NCBI RefSeq assembly: GCF_018417535.1
Contig: NZ_CP070978.1
Span: 992,001 to 1,056,000, forward strand
Direction: 5' to 3'
DNA: 64,000 nt
DNA from: Burkholderia pyrrocinia
GTDB taxonomy: Bacteria > Pseudomonadota > Gammaproteobacteria > Burkholderiales > Burkholderiaceae
Part shown: positions 7,141 through 15,990 of the stretch, in pieces
Numbering within the stretch: the stretch's first letter is position 1
Layout of the letters: the number at the start of each line of letters is the position of its first letter
The notes under the pieces: model-generated
What the model saw: only the letters and a program-made list of their open reading frames with translations
Told to the model about the DNA's origin: nothing
Database searches by the model: none
Made by a program: the position numbers and the translations under genes

Positions 7141-8628
7141 ATGCAGACGAACGACGCCAGGCGCACGCGCGCCGGCCAACTCGAGATCGAATCCCGCGCC
7201 TTCGTGGACGGCGCGTTCCGCGACGCGCACGACGGCACGACCTTCACGTGCACGAGCCCGATCGACGGCCGCGTGCTCGCGCAGGTCGCGCATTGCCGGC
7301 AGGCCGACGCCGACCTCGCGGTCGCGGCCGCGCGGCGCGCGTTCGAGCACGGCGCATGGCGCGGCGCGACGCCGCGCGAACGCAAGCGCGTGCTGCTGCG
7401 CTGGGCCGCGCTGATCCGCGAGCACGCGGACGATCTCGCGCTGCTCGAAACGCTCGACACCGGCAAGCCGATCGCCGATACGATCGCGGTCGACATTCCG
7501 TCCACCGCGTACTGCGCCGAGTGGTTCGCGGAAGCGATCGACAAGACGGGCGGCGAAGTCGTGCCGGCCGATGCGCATCTCGTCGGGCTCGTCACGCGCG
7601 AGCCGATCGGCGTGGTCGCCGCGGTCGTGCCGTGGAATTTCCCCGCGATGATCGCGATGTGGAAATGCGCGCCCGCGCTCGCGGCCGGCAACAGCGTCGT
7701 GCTGAAACCGTCGGAGAAATCGCCGCTGAGTGCGCTGCGGCTCGCCGCGCTCGCGGCGCAGGCCGGGCTGCCGGCCGGCGTGCTCAACGTGCTGCCGGGC
7801 TTCGGCGACGCGGGCGAGGCGCTCGCGCGCCATCCGGACGTGGACTGCATCGCGTTTACCGGCTCGACCGCGGTCGGCCACAAGGTCGCGCGCTGCGCGG
7901 CCGATTCGAACCTGAAGCGCGTGTGGCTCGAACTCGGCGGCAAGTCGCCGCAGATCGTGCTGCCCGACTGCCCCGATCTCGACCGCGCGGCGCGCACCGT
8001 CGCGCATGCGGTGTTCTACAACACCGGGCAGATGTGCACGGCCGGCTCGCGCCTGCTCGTCCATCGCGCGATTCGCGACGAGTTGGTCGCACGCGTGCTC
8101 GCGATCGCCCCCGAATATGCGCCCGGCGACCCGCTATCGCCCGACACGCGGATGGGCAGCCTGATCGACGCGGCGCAGGTCGAGCGCGTGCTCGGCTACG
8201 TCGATGCCGGCCGCGACGAGGCGACGCTGCTGGCGGGCGGCAAGCGCGCGCGTACCGCAAGCGGCGGCCAGTACGTCGAGCCGACCGTGTTCGACTGCCC
8301 GCGCGCCGACGCGCGGATCGTGCGCGAGGAGATCTTCGGGCCCGTGCTCGCGGTCACCGCATTCGACGATCTCGATACGGCCGTCGCGCTCGCGAACGAC
8401 ACGCGCTACGGGCTCGCGGCATCGGTGTGGACGGCAAACCTGACGACCGCCCACGAAACCGCGCGCCGGCTGCGGGCCGGCACGGTGTGGGTGAACGGCT
8501 ACGAGGAAACCGACGACATGAACTTCCCGTTCGGCGGCTTCAAGGAGTCGGGCAACGGGCGCGACAATTCGCTGCACGCGCTGGAGAAATACACGGAACT
8601 GAAGTCGACGATCATCCGGCTTCGGTAA
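7141..8628 (+). CDS. NAD-dependent aldehyde dehydrogenase (PuuC/betaine-aldehyde type)
   Basis: A 495-residue ALDH-superfamily enzyme oxidising an aldehyde to its acid. Visible: VPWNFPAMIAMWKCAPALAA (cofactor site) near residue 165, GFTGS-type loop FTGSTAVG near 240, general-base Glu in LELGGKSPQ near 265, nucleophilic Cys in GQMCTAGSRLL near 300, and EEIFGPVL near 398. Overall it is closest to gamma-glutamyl-aminobutyraldehyde / trimethylaminobutyraldehyde / betaine aldehyde dehydrogenases. Being co-regulated with a CoA ligase, acyl-CoA dehydrogenase and hydratase, it could make the acid those enzymes degrade. The specific aldehyde is not determinable. Confidence 0.93.
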   Translation: MQTNDARRTRAGQLEIESRAFVDGAFRDAHDGTTFTCTSPIDGRVLAQVAHCRQADADLAVAAARRAFEHGAWRGATPRERKRVLLRWAALIREHADDLALLETLDTGKPIADTIAVDIPSTAYCAEWFAEAIDKTGGEVVPADAHLVGLVTREPIGVVAAVVPWNFPAMIAMWKCAPALAAGNSVVLKPSEKSPLSALRLAALAAQAGLPAGVLNVLPGFGDAGEALARHPDVDCIAFTGSTAVGHKVARCAADSNLKRVWLELGGKSPQIVLPDCPDLDRAARTVAHAVFYNTGQMCTAGSRLLVHRAIRDELVARVLAIAPEYAPGDPLSPDTRMGSLIDAAQVERVLGYVDAGRDEATLLAGGKRARTASGGQYVEPTVFDCPRADARIVREEIFGPVLAVTAFDDLDTAVALANDTRYGLAASVWTANLTTAHETARRLRAGTVWVNGYEETDDMNFPFGGFKESGNGRDNSLHALEKYTELKSTIIRLR

Positions 8629-8724
8629 GACGAACGCTGCGCTCGCGGGCAGGATCGCATGCGGGTAGCGAGCCGGATTCAGCGAGGAGGAATCCGTTCC
8701 GGTCGCTGCATGACTGCAATGCGG

Positions 8725-9132
8725 TCAGTTTTCGTGCGCGCCTGCGAGCCAATCTTCGATCTGCAGCTCCGGGACTCGCTCGAATTCACGCATGTCATGC
8801 GTGACAAGCACCAGCCGCCGCGCACGCGCCTGCCCTGCGATCAATGCATCATATGGGCCGATCGGTGTTCCTGCCGCGGTCCAATGCGCACGAATTTCGC
8901 CGGCATGCTGAGCATCTTCCGCGTCGAACGACACGACCTCGAACTGAAGCCCCTCCACGCGTGCCAGATTGGCTGCCACTCGCCGACTTTTGTAAGCGCC
9001 GTAATAGAGCTCATGCGCGACGATCGCCGGAATTCCGAAGTCTGCCGGTCGATGCGCACGCAGCTTGGCCAGCATGGCCGGCTCGCCTTTGAGAATGGCG
9101 ATTACCGCGTTGGTATCCAGCAGAAACTTCAT
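8725..9132 (-). CDS. vapC: PIN-domain toxin VapC
   Basis: A 135-residue PIN ribonuclease, toxin of a type II toxin-antitoxin pair. The acidic metal-binding residues are in place: Asp in FLLDTNAVIAILKG (residues 3-16), Glu in AHELYYGAYKS near 40, Asp in IGPYDALIAGQA near 95 and THDMREF near 115. The start codon overlaps the antitoxin stop by 4 bp (ATGA), so it is translated after VapB from one message. Catalytic residues look complete, so an active toxin is expected; the RNA target is unknown. Confidence 0.93.
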   Translation of the reverse strand: MKFLLDTNAVIAILKGEPAMLAKLRAHRPADFGIPAIVAHELYYGAYKSRRVAANLARVEGLQFEVVSFDAEDAQHAGEIRAHWTAAGTPIGPYDALIAGQARARRLVLVTHDMREFERVPELQIEDWLAGAHEN

Positions 9133-9371
9133 TCAAACACGTCCAGTCCCGGGCGCTCTTGAACGTCCGGCTGGGTTGTTGCAGCGGCCTCGAAGTCGGC
9201 GTCGACCGGGCCGATCAGCGGTGTCAGCCATGCCCAGTCTTGCGGCACCGGCTCGAGAATGACGGACGCCCCGTGGCGGCGAATCCGGACCTCGGTCGTC
9301 TCGAAGCGGAAATCCTTCGGCAGCCGGACGGCCTGCGATCCGCCATGCTTGAAGATCTTGGCAATATCCAT
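9129..9371 (-). CDS. vapB: Antitoxin VapB (AbrB/SpoVT DNA-binding)
   Basis: Antitoxin of about 80 residues. The N-terminal MazE/AbrB swapped-hairpin domain reads FKHGGSQAVRLPKDFRF at residues 7-23, and the acidic, flexible C-terminus (residues 50-80) would wrap VapC. A GTG at 9377 would add two residues; the ATG at 9371 has better spacing from the GGGGG run upstream. It precedes and overlaps vapC. The repeats at 9386-9405 just upstream are the likely autoregulatory site. Confidence 0.9.
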   Translation of the reverse strand: MDIAKIFKHGGSQAVRLPKDFRFETTEVRIRRHGASVILEPVPQDWAWLTPLIGPVDADFEAAATTQPDVQERPGLDVFE

Positions 9372-9385
9372 CTTCACGCCCCCAC

Positions 9386-9405
9386 GTATCTACAAAATGT
9401 ATCTA
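9386..9405 (-). promoter_or_regulatory. Direct repeat upstream of vapBC (probable operator)
   Basis: On the minus strand TAGATAC-N6-TAGATAC, two identical 7-mers 13 bp apart, in an AT-rich stretch directly ahead of vapB. Position and repeat structure fit autoregulation by the VapBC complex; binding is inferred. Confidence 0.5.
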
Positions 9406-9631
9406 TTTTATCAACCAAGCGTGAGGATGACGAGTCGTCCGATCGGCCTGTTGTCGGCGGGTATTTCGGCCATCGCCCCGCGCCGTGCGTCGCGATATCG
9501 GCAATCCGTCCCCGACATGAACCGCGGCCGGATTCATTCCCATCAGGAAACAATCAATCGCCACCCGGCGATTCACCTCCCCGTCCGCACGATCTAGACT
9601 GTCGCATCGTTACCCTTTCCGGACCCACGCG

Positions 9632-10315
9632 ATGACCGACGTCCTGCCGCTGACCACCGACCCCGATTCGGGCCTCCAGTACCGGCTGCGCCCAGCCGCC
9701 GGCCGCCCCGCCGCCCGCCTGTTGCTGCTGCATGGCGTCGGCGGCAACGAAACCAACCTGCTGAACGTGGCCGGCGCGATCGACCCGCGCATCGAGATCG
9801 CGTTCCTGCGCGGCCCGCTCACGTTCGGGCCCGATCAGCACGCGTGGTTTCCGGTGCGTTTCGGCCCGAACGGCCCCGAAATCGATGCGGCCCGCGCGGA
9901 CGCCAGCCGCCTCCAGTTGATCGCGCTGTTGCACGCCTTCCGCGCGCAAGACGGCGCGAGCGCCGCGTTGCCGGCCATAATTGCAGGCTTCAGCCAGGGC
10001 GGCATCATGAGCGCGAGCGTCGGCCTCACGTCGCCGGCCGACGTCGCCGCGTTCGCCGTGCTGTGCGGGCGCATCCTGCCGGAAATCGATCCGCTGATCG
10101 CGCCACGTGATGCGCTACACACGTTGCACGCGCTGATCGTGCATGGCCGCTTCGACGACAAGCTGCCCGTCGCGTGGGCCGACACCGCCGATGCAAAACT
10201 CACGGCACTCGGCGTCGCGCACGACACGCGGCTGTACGCGGCCGGGCACGAACTGACCAGCGAAATGGCCGCCGATTTCGGCCGATGGGTCGGCGAACGC
10301 ACCGGGTTGAACTGA
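9632..10315 (+). CDS. Alpha/beta hydrolase (carboxylesterase/phospholipase family)
   Basis: A 227-residue soluble esterase with a complete Ser-Asp-His triad: nucleophile in AGFSQGGIMS near residue 120, Asp in VHGRFDDKLPV near 175 and His in AAGHELTSEM near 210. The oxyanion segment LLLHGVGGNETN is near residue 32. Length and motifs match the bacterial carboxylesterase / acyl-protein-thioesterase-like group (PF02230). It is single-gene, convergent with ansP, with a shared hairpin between. Substrate unknown. Confidence 0.88.
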   Translation: MTDVLPLTTDPDSGLQYRLRPAAGRPAARLLLLHGVGGNETNLLNVAGAIDPRIEIAFLRGPLTFGPDQHAWFPVRFGPNGPEIDAARADASRLQLIALLHAFRAQDGASAALPAIIAGFSQGGIMSASVGLTSPADVAAFAVLCGRILPEIDPLIAPRDALHTLHALIVHGRFDDKLPVAWADTADAKLTALGVAHDTRLYAAGHELTSEMAADFGRWVGERTGLN

Positions 10316-10328
10316 CCTCACCGGGGAA

Positions 10329-10350
10329 GCCGGCCCGCGAACGGACCGGC
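10329..10350. terminator. Bidirectional hairpin between convergent genes
   Basis: GCCGGCCC...GGACCGGC inverted repeat (7 of 8 pairs) between the hydrolase and ansP stop codons. No T-tract on either side. Confidence 0.4.
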
Positions 10351-10367
10351 GCCCCCGGCGCGTACCG

Positions 10368-11879
10368 TCACGCGTTCTGCGCAGGATCTGCGACGGCGCG
10401 CGCGGGCGCGGACGTGCGCGCCGCAACCGCCCGCTCGCGCTCGGCACCGCGCTTCGCGAGCTTCCAGCCGATCACCAACGCGAGCACGACGAGCGGAATC
10501 GTCGCGACGGTCCACGTGCCGCCCGGGTAATCGAACGCCATCAACACCAGCACGCCGACGAGGAATGCGAGCGTGAGCCACGACGTGAACGGCGCGCCGG
10601 GCATCCGGAACGACACGGCCTTCAGTTCGCCGCGCTCGACCGCGCGGCGGAACAGGATCTGGCACATCACGATGAAGCCCCACGTCGTGATGATCCCGAG
10701 CGATGCCATGTTCAGCACGATCTCGAACGCCTGGGCCGGCACGATGTAGTTCAGCGGCACGCCGATCGCATTGATCGCGACCGTGATGAGGATTCCGCCG
10801 TACGGCACGCCGCGCGCATTCATCCGCGACACGAAGCGCGGCGCCGACCCGCCCATCGCGAGCGAGCGCAGCACGCGCCCGGTCGAATAGAGGCCGGAGT
10901 TCAGGCTCGACAGCGCGGCGGTCAGCACCACGACATTCATCACCGTGCCGACGTACGGCACGCCGAGCTTGCTGAAGAACGTTACGAACGGGCTTTCGTG
11001 CGCGCTGTACGCGGTCCACGGCAGCAGCATCGTCAGCAGCACGACCGAGCCCACGTAGAACAACGCGATGCGCCACATCACGCTGTTGATCGCCTTCGGC
11101 AACACCTTGCGCGCATCGGCGGTCTCGCCCGCCGCAACGCCGACGAGCTCGATGCTCGCATAGGCGAACACGACGCCCTGCACGATCAGCACCGCAGGCA
11201 GCAGCCCGTGCGGAAAGATTCCTCCGTGGTCGGCGATCAGATGCAGTCCCGTCATCTGCCCTGCGACCGGATGGCCGCTCGCGAGGAACACGGCGCCGAC
11301 CGCGAGGAACACCGCGAGCGTGCCCACCTTGACGAGCGAGAACCAGAACTCCATCTCGCCGAACACCTTCACGCCGATCATGTTCATCACCGACACGATC
11401 CCGAGCGCGCCGAGCGCGAATACCCATTGCGGCACGTCCGTGAACACGGCCCAGTACTTCATGTAGATCGCGACCGCGGTGATGTCGACGATGCCGGTCG
11501 TCGCCCAGTTCAGGTAATACATCCAGCCTGCGACGAACGACGCACGCTCGCCCATGAACTCCCGCGCATACGACACGAAGCTGCCGCTGGTCGGCCGGTG
11601 CATCACGAGCTCGCCGAGCGCGCGCATGATCAGGAACGCGAATACGCCGCAGACGAGGTACACGAGTGCCAGCGCGGGCCCCGCGCTCTGCAGGCGGCCG
11701 CCCGCGCCGAGAAAGAGGCCGGTGCCGATCGCGCCGCCCATCGCGATCATCTGCACGTGCCGCGGCTTCAACTGCTTCGCATAACCGGCTTCGTGCGACG
11801 CGAACATCGCGTCGGGATCGGCGTGACGGGAATCCGCGCCGCCGGCCATGTCGGCCGGCCGCTCGCTGGTGTGTTTCAT
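10368..11879 (-). CDS. ansP: L-asparagine permease AnsP
   Basis: A 503-residue amino-acid/polyamine/organocation (APC) permease with about 12 membrane segments in the inner membrane. The N-terminal APC signature [17 protein letters not shown] is near residue 40, and long stretches match the E. coli AnsP pattern as I remember it ([53 protein letters not shown]). ATG 11877-11879 follows GGAG. It lies 103 bp after aspA on the same strand and near an asparaginase, supporting asparagine uptake. A related amino acid such as glycine or D-serine remains possible. Confidence 0.87.
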   Translation of the reverse strand: MKHTSERPADMAGGADSRHADPDAMFASHEAGYAKQLKPRHVQMIAMGGAIGTGLFLGAGGRLQSAGPALALVYLVCGVFAFLIMRALGELVMHRPTSGSFVSYAREFMGERASFVAGWMYYLNWATTGIVDITAVAIYMKYWAVFTDVPQWVFALGALGIVSVMNMIGVKVFGEMEFWFSLVKVGTLAVFLAVGAVFLASGHPVAGQMTGLHLIADHGGIFPHGLLPAVLIVQGVVFAYASIELVGVAAGETADARKVLPKAINSVMWRIALFYVGSVVLLTMLLPWTAYSAHESPFVTFFSKLGVPYVGTVMNVVVLTAALSSLNSGLYSTGRVLRSLAMGGSAPRFVSRMNARGVPYGGILITVAINAIGVPLNYIVPAQAFEIVLNMASLGIITTWGFIVMCQILFRRAVERGELKAVSFRMPGAPFTSWLTLAFLVGVLVLMAFDYPGGTWTVATIPLVVLALVIGWKLAKRGAERERAVAARTSAPARAVADPAQNA

Positions 11880-11982
11880 CGTGAGTCTCCGTTTATTGAT
11901 GTGTCGCACCCCGCTCAGGGGCGCTTTTTGAACGGTCGCGCGCAGGCCGCCGGCGGCAGGCGCCGACGCCGCGCGGCCGGTG

Positions 11983-13389
11983 TCAAAGCTCGCGCGGCCG
12001 GATCAATGCTTCGGGCTGCAGCGCCTCGTCCAGTTGCGCGTCGGTCATCAGTTCGCGCTCCAGCACGACCTCGCGGATCGACTTGCCGGTCGCGTGCGCT
12101 TCGGCGGCCACCGCAGTCGCGCGCTTGTAGCCGATGTACGGGTTCAGCGCGGTCGCGAGCGCAACCGAGCGTTCCATCGTTTCGCGCAACCGCTCGGGAT
12201 TCGCGGTGATCCCGCTCACGCACCGCTCCGCGAGCGTCGTGCATGCGGCCGTCAGGTGGCTGAAGCTGCGGAACAGCGCGCTGGCGATCACCGGTTCGAA
12301 CGCGTTGAGCTGAAGCTGTCCGGCCTCAGCCGCGAAGGTCACGGTCAGGTCGTTGCCGAACACCTCGAACGCAACCTGGTTGACGACTTCCGGGATCACC
12401 GGATTCACCTTGCCGGGCATGATCGACGAGCCGGCCTGCATAGGCGGCAGGTTGATCTCGCCGAACCCCGCGCGCGGGCCGCTCGACAGCAGCCGCAGGT
12501 CGTTGCAGATCTTCGACAGCTTCACGGCGATCCGCTTGAGCACGCCCGACACCTGCACGAACGCGCCGCAATCCTGCGTCGCCTCGATCAGGTTCGGCGC
12601 GGTGCTCAGGTCGAGCCCGGTGATGCGCCGCAGCGCCGCCAGCGCCTTCTCGGCATACTGCGGATGCGCGGTGATCCCCGTGCCGATCGCGGTCGCGCCG
12701 AGATTGATCTCGCGGATCAGCCAGCCGGCTTCCTGCAGCCGCGCGATGTCTTCGGTCAGCATCACCGCATACGTCGAGAATTCCTGCCCGAGCGTCATCG
12801 GCACCGCGTCCTGCAACTGCGTGCGGCCGAGCTTCAGCAGGCCCGCGAACGCGTCGGCCCGCTCCGCGAACGCATCGCGCAGCCGCGCCATCGCGTCGAG
12901 CAGGTGCTCGACCGCGAAGCACGTCGCGACCCGGATCGCGGTCGGATAGACGTCGTTCGTGCTCTGCGCGAGATTGACGTGCTCGTTCGGGTGCAGGTAT
13001 TCATACTGCCCGCGCGCGTGCCCCATGATTTCGAGCGCGCGGTTGCAGATCACCTCGTTCGCGTTCATGTTGGTCGACGTGCCGGCGCCGCCCTGGATGA
13101 CGTCGACGACGAACTGGTCGTGCAGTCGGCCCTCGCGGATCTCGACGCACGCGGCGGCAATCGCATCGCGGTACGGCCGCGGCAACAGCCCGAGCTCGCA
13201 GTTGGCGTCGGCCGCGGCTTCCTTCACGGCCGCGAGCGCCATCACGAAGTACGGCAGCGTCGCGATACTGCGGCCCGAAATGTCGAAATTCTCTTTCGCG
13301 CGCAGCGTATGAACGCCGTAGTAGGCCGCATCCGGAATACTTCGTTTACCTAAAAGATCCGCTTCGACGCGGAAGCCGTTTTCTGCCAT
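11983..13389 (-). CDS. aspA: Aspartate ammonia-lyase (aspartase)
   Basis: Converts L-aspartate to fumarate plus ammonia; a 468-residue homotetrameric enzyme of the aspartase/fumarase superfamily. Visible: [14 protein letters not shown] near residue 98, STNDVYPTA near 140, and the superfamily signature [15 protein letters not shown] near 318 with the mobile-loop catalytic serine. A much longer open frame exists upstream, but AGGAGG ahead of ATG 13387-13389 and homology place the start here. Transcribed with ansP and divergently from a LysR regulator. With the asparaginase at 14601 it completes asparagine to fumarate. Confidence 0.95.
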   Translation of the reverse strand: MAENGFRVEADLLGKRSIPDAAYYGVHTLRAKENFDISGRSIATLPYFVMALAAVKEAAADANCELGLLPRPYRDAIAAACVEIREGRLHDQFVVDVIQGGAGTSTNMNANEVICNRALEIMGHARGQYEYLHPNEHVNLAQSTNDVYPTAIRVATCFAVEHLLDAMARLRDAFAERADAFAGLLKLGRTQLQDAVPMTLGQEFSTYAVMLTEDIARLQEAGWLIREINLGATAIGTGITAHPQYAEKALAALRRITGLDLSTAPNLIEATQDCGAFVQVSGVLKRIAVKLSKICNDLRLLSSGPRAGFGEINLPPMQAGSSIMPGKVNPVIPEVVNQVAFEVFGNDLTVTFAAEAGQLQLNAFEPVIASALFRSFSHLTAACTTLAERCVSGITANPERLRETMERSVALATALNPYIGYKRATAVAAEAHATGKSIREVVLERELMTDAQLDEALQPEALIRPREL

Positions 13390-13462
13390 CGTGCCCTCCT
13401 GGGTGTCTCGTGCCGCTCGTCGTGCGCCGCTTCCCGACGCGACGGGTTCGCATTCTATGCCT

Positions 13463-13491
13463 TTGCAAAAACAAGCTCGCCTCTGTATTAT
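13463..13491 (+). promoter_or_regulatory. Sigma70-like promoter of the LysR gene
   Basis: TTGCAA (13463-13468), 17-bp spacer, TATTAT (13486-13491), about 40 bp upstream of the LysR ATG and in the aspA divergent region. Confidence 0.6.
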
Positions 13492-13530
13492 CGAAAGCGG
13501 TTTTGCGTGGGACGCAACAGCGAGAATCGA

Positions 13531-14505
13531 ATGAAAAAAGGCGTGAGAGAGACAGGCATCGATCACCTCGGCGCGATGCGCGCGTTCGTAAGAGTGGTCG
13601 AAACGGGGAGTTTTTCGGCGGTCGCGAAGGAGATGCACGTGTCGACGTCGACCGTCGCGCGCAAGGTGACGGCGATCGAGGACACGCTCGGCGTCGCGCT
13701 GCTGCACCGTTCGACGCACAGCGTGACGCTGACCGAGGCCGGCCACATCTATCTGGAACGCGCCGTCACGCTGATCTCCGATCTCGACGACACGCTGCGC
13801 GTCGTCGCCGAGCTGAATGCGCAGCCGAGCGGCCCGCTGAAGCTCACCGCGCCGGTCGCGTTCGGCCGCCGTCATCTCGCGCCGCTGGTCGCGCCGTTTC
13901 TCGCGCGCTACCCGACGATCCAGCTCGACGTGCGGCTCACCGACAACCACAACGACCTCGTGGCCGGCGGCTTCGATCTCGACATTCACGAAGGCGAGAA
14001 CTACCTGGACAACCTGGTCGTCCACCGGCTGTCGCGCAACGACAGCATCCTGTGCGCGACGCCCGGTTATCTCGATCGCTGCGGGCGCCCGTCGACGCCG
14101 GACGACCTGAAGCACCACAACTGCCTGCGCTACGTGCACCCGGAAGGCGATCCGCGCTGGGCTCTCGTGAACGGCGACGCGCAGCACAGCGTGCTGCCGG
14201 CCGGCAATCTCGTCACCGACCATTCGGAACTGCTGCTCGAAGCAACCTGCGCGGGGCTCGGCATCGCGGAGTTCGAGATCTGGCTCGTGCGCGACCTGCT
14301 CGCAAGCGGCCGGCTCGAGGCCGTGCTGCCGCGCTACCGGCTGCAGAACCGGCTGACGGGCGAATTCATCTACATCGCGTATCTGGCGAACCGGCGCAGC
14401 TCGGCGAAGCTGCGCGTGCTGAAGGACTTTCTCGCGGAACATCTCGCGCAGATCGGCGAGCTGTCGGACGTCCAGCTGGCGAAGATTCGCGGCGCCCGCG
14501 CGTAG
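13531..14505 (+). CDS. LysR-family transcriptional regulator (asparagine island)
   Basis: A 324-residue LTTR. The N-terminal winged helix (MRAFVRVVETGSFSAVAKEM, residues 12-31, then STSTVARKVTAIEDTLGVALLHRST) is followed by a substrate-binding domain from about residue 95. GTG 13507 would add eight residues; ATG 13531 is preferred although its ribosome site is weak. It is divergent from aspA-ansP and flanked on the other side by the asparaginase, so it probably controls these genes in response to asparagine or aspartate. That role is inferred from position only. Confidence 0.9.
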   Translation: MKKGVRETGIDHLGAMRAFVRVVETGSFSAVAKEMHVSTSTVARKVTAIEDTLGVALLHRSTHSVTLTEAGHIYLERAVTLISDLDDTLRVVAELNAQPSGPLKLTAPVAFGRRHLAPLVAPFLARYPTIQLDVRLTDNHNDLVAGGFDLDIHEGENYLDNLVVHRLSRNDSILCATPGYLDRCGRPSTPDDLKHHNCLRYVHPEGDPRWALVNGDAQHSVLPAGNLVTDHSELLLEATCAGLGIAEFEIWLVRDLLASGRLEAVLPRYRLQNRLTGEFIYIAYLANRRSSAKLRVLKDFLAEHLAQIGELSDVQLAKIRGARA

Positions 14506-14600
14506 CGCGCGCGTTCGCGTTCGCGTCGATCATCGAGCGGACGGGCGCCGACGCGCGCGGCCCGGTTCGCAGGCCCGCGGCATCCGCGCGGTGACGACGC

Positions 14601-15665
14601 TCAGGCCGGCTGCAGTTCGAACGGGAACGTTGCGTGCCCGATCCCGACGCCCTGCGTGTTGAGCATCCGCGGCCGGTGGAAGCCGGCCAGTTGCGCGCGC
14701 TGCGCGGACGTCCCGATCTGCAGCCGCTCGAGGATTTCGCTGACGACCATGTAGAGCACGTCGAGATTGCCGTCCTCGATCTTCACCGAGATGCCGAGCG
14801 CGCCGTCGGCGCCCAGTCGCCGCGTGTTTTCCGACGCCCGCACGCCGAGCCCGTAGCACGCATCGGCACCGAGCTTGCCGACCACCTGCCCGTCGAACGC
14901 GTTCATCAGCACCGTGCAATAACGCCCGTCGCCGGCAACCAGTTCCGGATGCGTCGTCATCGCACGATGAATGCGCGCCAGCGCGCGAACGCGACCGGTC
15001 ATCTCGCTGCCGCCCGCTTCCACCGTGTCCGCGCCGTCGGCCAGCGACGCGTAGAGACGCGCCAGGCGATCCAGCGAAAACGCCGGCGTCGGCAGGTTGC
15101 ACCCGTCGATCGCCCAGTCGACCTCGTCGTCGCGCAAGCCGCACGCATCGGCCACGACATGCTTCACGCGCACCTGCATCGGATGGTCGGGCAGATGGTA
15201 ATCGGCCATCGCGGCGCCGATCGCCTGCGCGCCGGCCAGCATTCCGACATGCTTGCCCGAACAGTTGCTGCACACGCCGGTCGGCGTGTAGTCGCGCTTG
15301 ATCCACGACCGGTACACCGCGTCGGACAACGGCGGATGGCCGCCGCAACGCAAATCCGATTCGTGCGCGGCGACCTTGGCGAGCATCGCCCGCGTGCGTT
15401 CGATGTGGCGGTCCTCGCTGCTGTGCGACGCGCACATCAGCGCGATGTCCGCATCGTCGAAACCGAAGCGCTCGGGCGCGCCCGTCTCGATCACCGACAG
15501 CGCCTGGGCCGGCTTGGCCGCCGAGCGCGCCAGCGTCATCCGGAACGGATCGCCGAACCGGGCCAGCAACCGGCCGCTTGCATCCACCACCGCCACATGG
15601 GCGACGTGCGTGTTCTCGATCGCATCGCCGCGGTACGTGACGACCGCTTCGCGTTGGGTGTCCAT
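14601..15665 (-). CDS. L-asparaginase, Rhizobium etli ReAV type (PF06089)
   Basis: Hydrolyses L-asparagine to aspartate and ammonia; 354 residues, cytoplasmic (no signal peptide). It belongs to the class unrelated to E. coli AnsA/AnsB. The features known from the ReAV structure are present: the Ser-x-x-Lys tandem in RSAAKPAQ near residues 47-54, Ser in CASHSSEDRH near 80, the zinc/active-site block CSNCSGKHVGML near 133-144, and DGCNLPTPAFSL near 187-198. An AAGGAGACAGGA stretch precedes ATG 15663-15665. It neighbours the LysR regulator, aspA and ansP and forms the middle step of asparagine uptake and conversion to fumarate. Confidence 0.93.
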   Translation of the reverse strand: MDTQREAVVTYRGDAIENTHVAHVAVVDASGRLLARFGDPFRMTLARSAAKPAQALSVIETGAPERFGFDDADIALMCASHSSEDRHIERTRAMLAKVAAHESDLRCGGHPPLSDAVYRSWIKRDYTPTGVCSNCSGKHVGMLAGAQAIGAAMADYHLPDHPMQVRVKHVVADACGLRDDEVDWAIDGCNLPTPAFSLDRLARLYASLADGADTVEAGGSEMTGRVRALARIHRAMTTHPELVAGDGRYCTVLMNAFDGQVVGKLGADACYGLGVRASENTRRLGADGALGISVKIEDGNLDVLYMVVSEILERLQIGTSAQRAQLAGFHRPRMLNTQGVGIGHATFPFELQPA

Positions 15666-15990
15666 CGTGTCCTGTCTCCTTGCTCGGGGCCTGGTTGCCG
15701 GGGCCCGTCCAACCGGTACGGCAGTGTAGCGAGTCGTCGCCGCCGCGCATCGCTCGGGCGATGGAAAGCGGTGTTGCACGCGACGCAAAGGCAGCCGCGC
15801 CGCCCACGAAAACCTGACTGAATTAGTACAAAAACCATTCGATCGTTTACATATTTCGTACCAATCCGTACAATCGCGATCGCAAACACGAATCATACGC
15901 ATTTACATTGACGTTTTCCGATGCGGCGGGCCTGCCCTGCCAGCATCGAGAAAGCGCGCCCGATCACCGAACCTTCCGTTGCTTCCCGAT
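15666..15990. other. Intergenic region between the asparaginase and the siderophore receptor
   Basis: About 325 bp with no coding sequence. The left part is GC-rich asparaginase leader. From about 15820 it turns AT-rich and holds the receptor promoter plus three GTAC-containing motifs (AGTACAAAA near 15827, CGTACCAAT at 15857, CGTACAAT at 15867). I could not recognise a convincing Fur box. Confidence 0.6.
15846..15874 (+). promoter_or_regulatory. Promoter of the siderophore receptor with helical direct repeat
   Basis: TTTACA (15846-15851), 17 bp, TACAAT (15869-15874). A direct repeat CGTACCAAT / CGTACAAT with a 10-bp period overlaps the spacer and -10. It leaves a leader of about 110 nt before the ATG. 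Confidence 0.55.

Noticed and set aside
8670..8690. Terminator after the aldehyde dehydrogenase (GGATTC/GAATCC)
   Set aside because: Only six pairs with a 9-nt loop and no T-run; too weak to list as a feature.
11983..14442. An 819-residue protein extending aspA upstream through the LysR gene
   Set aside because: The first ~350 residues are antisense to a clear LysR gene; AGGAGG and homology set the start at 13389.
15875..15990. Fur box in the Fiu-receptor leader
   Set aside because: The best stretch (around the AATCATACGCATTTAC segment) matches the 19-bp consensus at too few positions.
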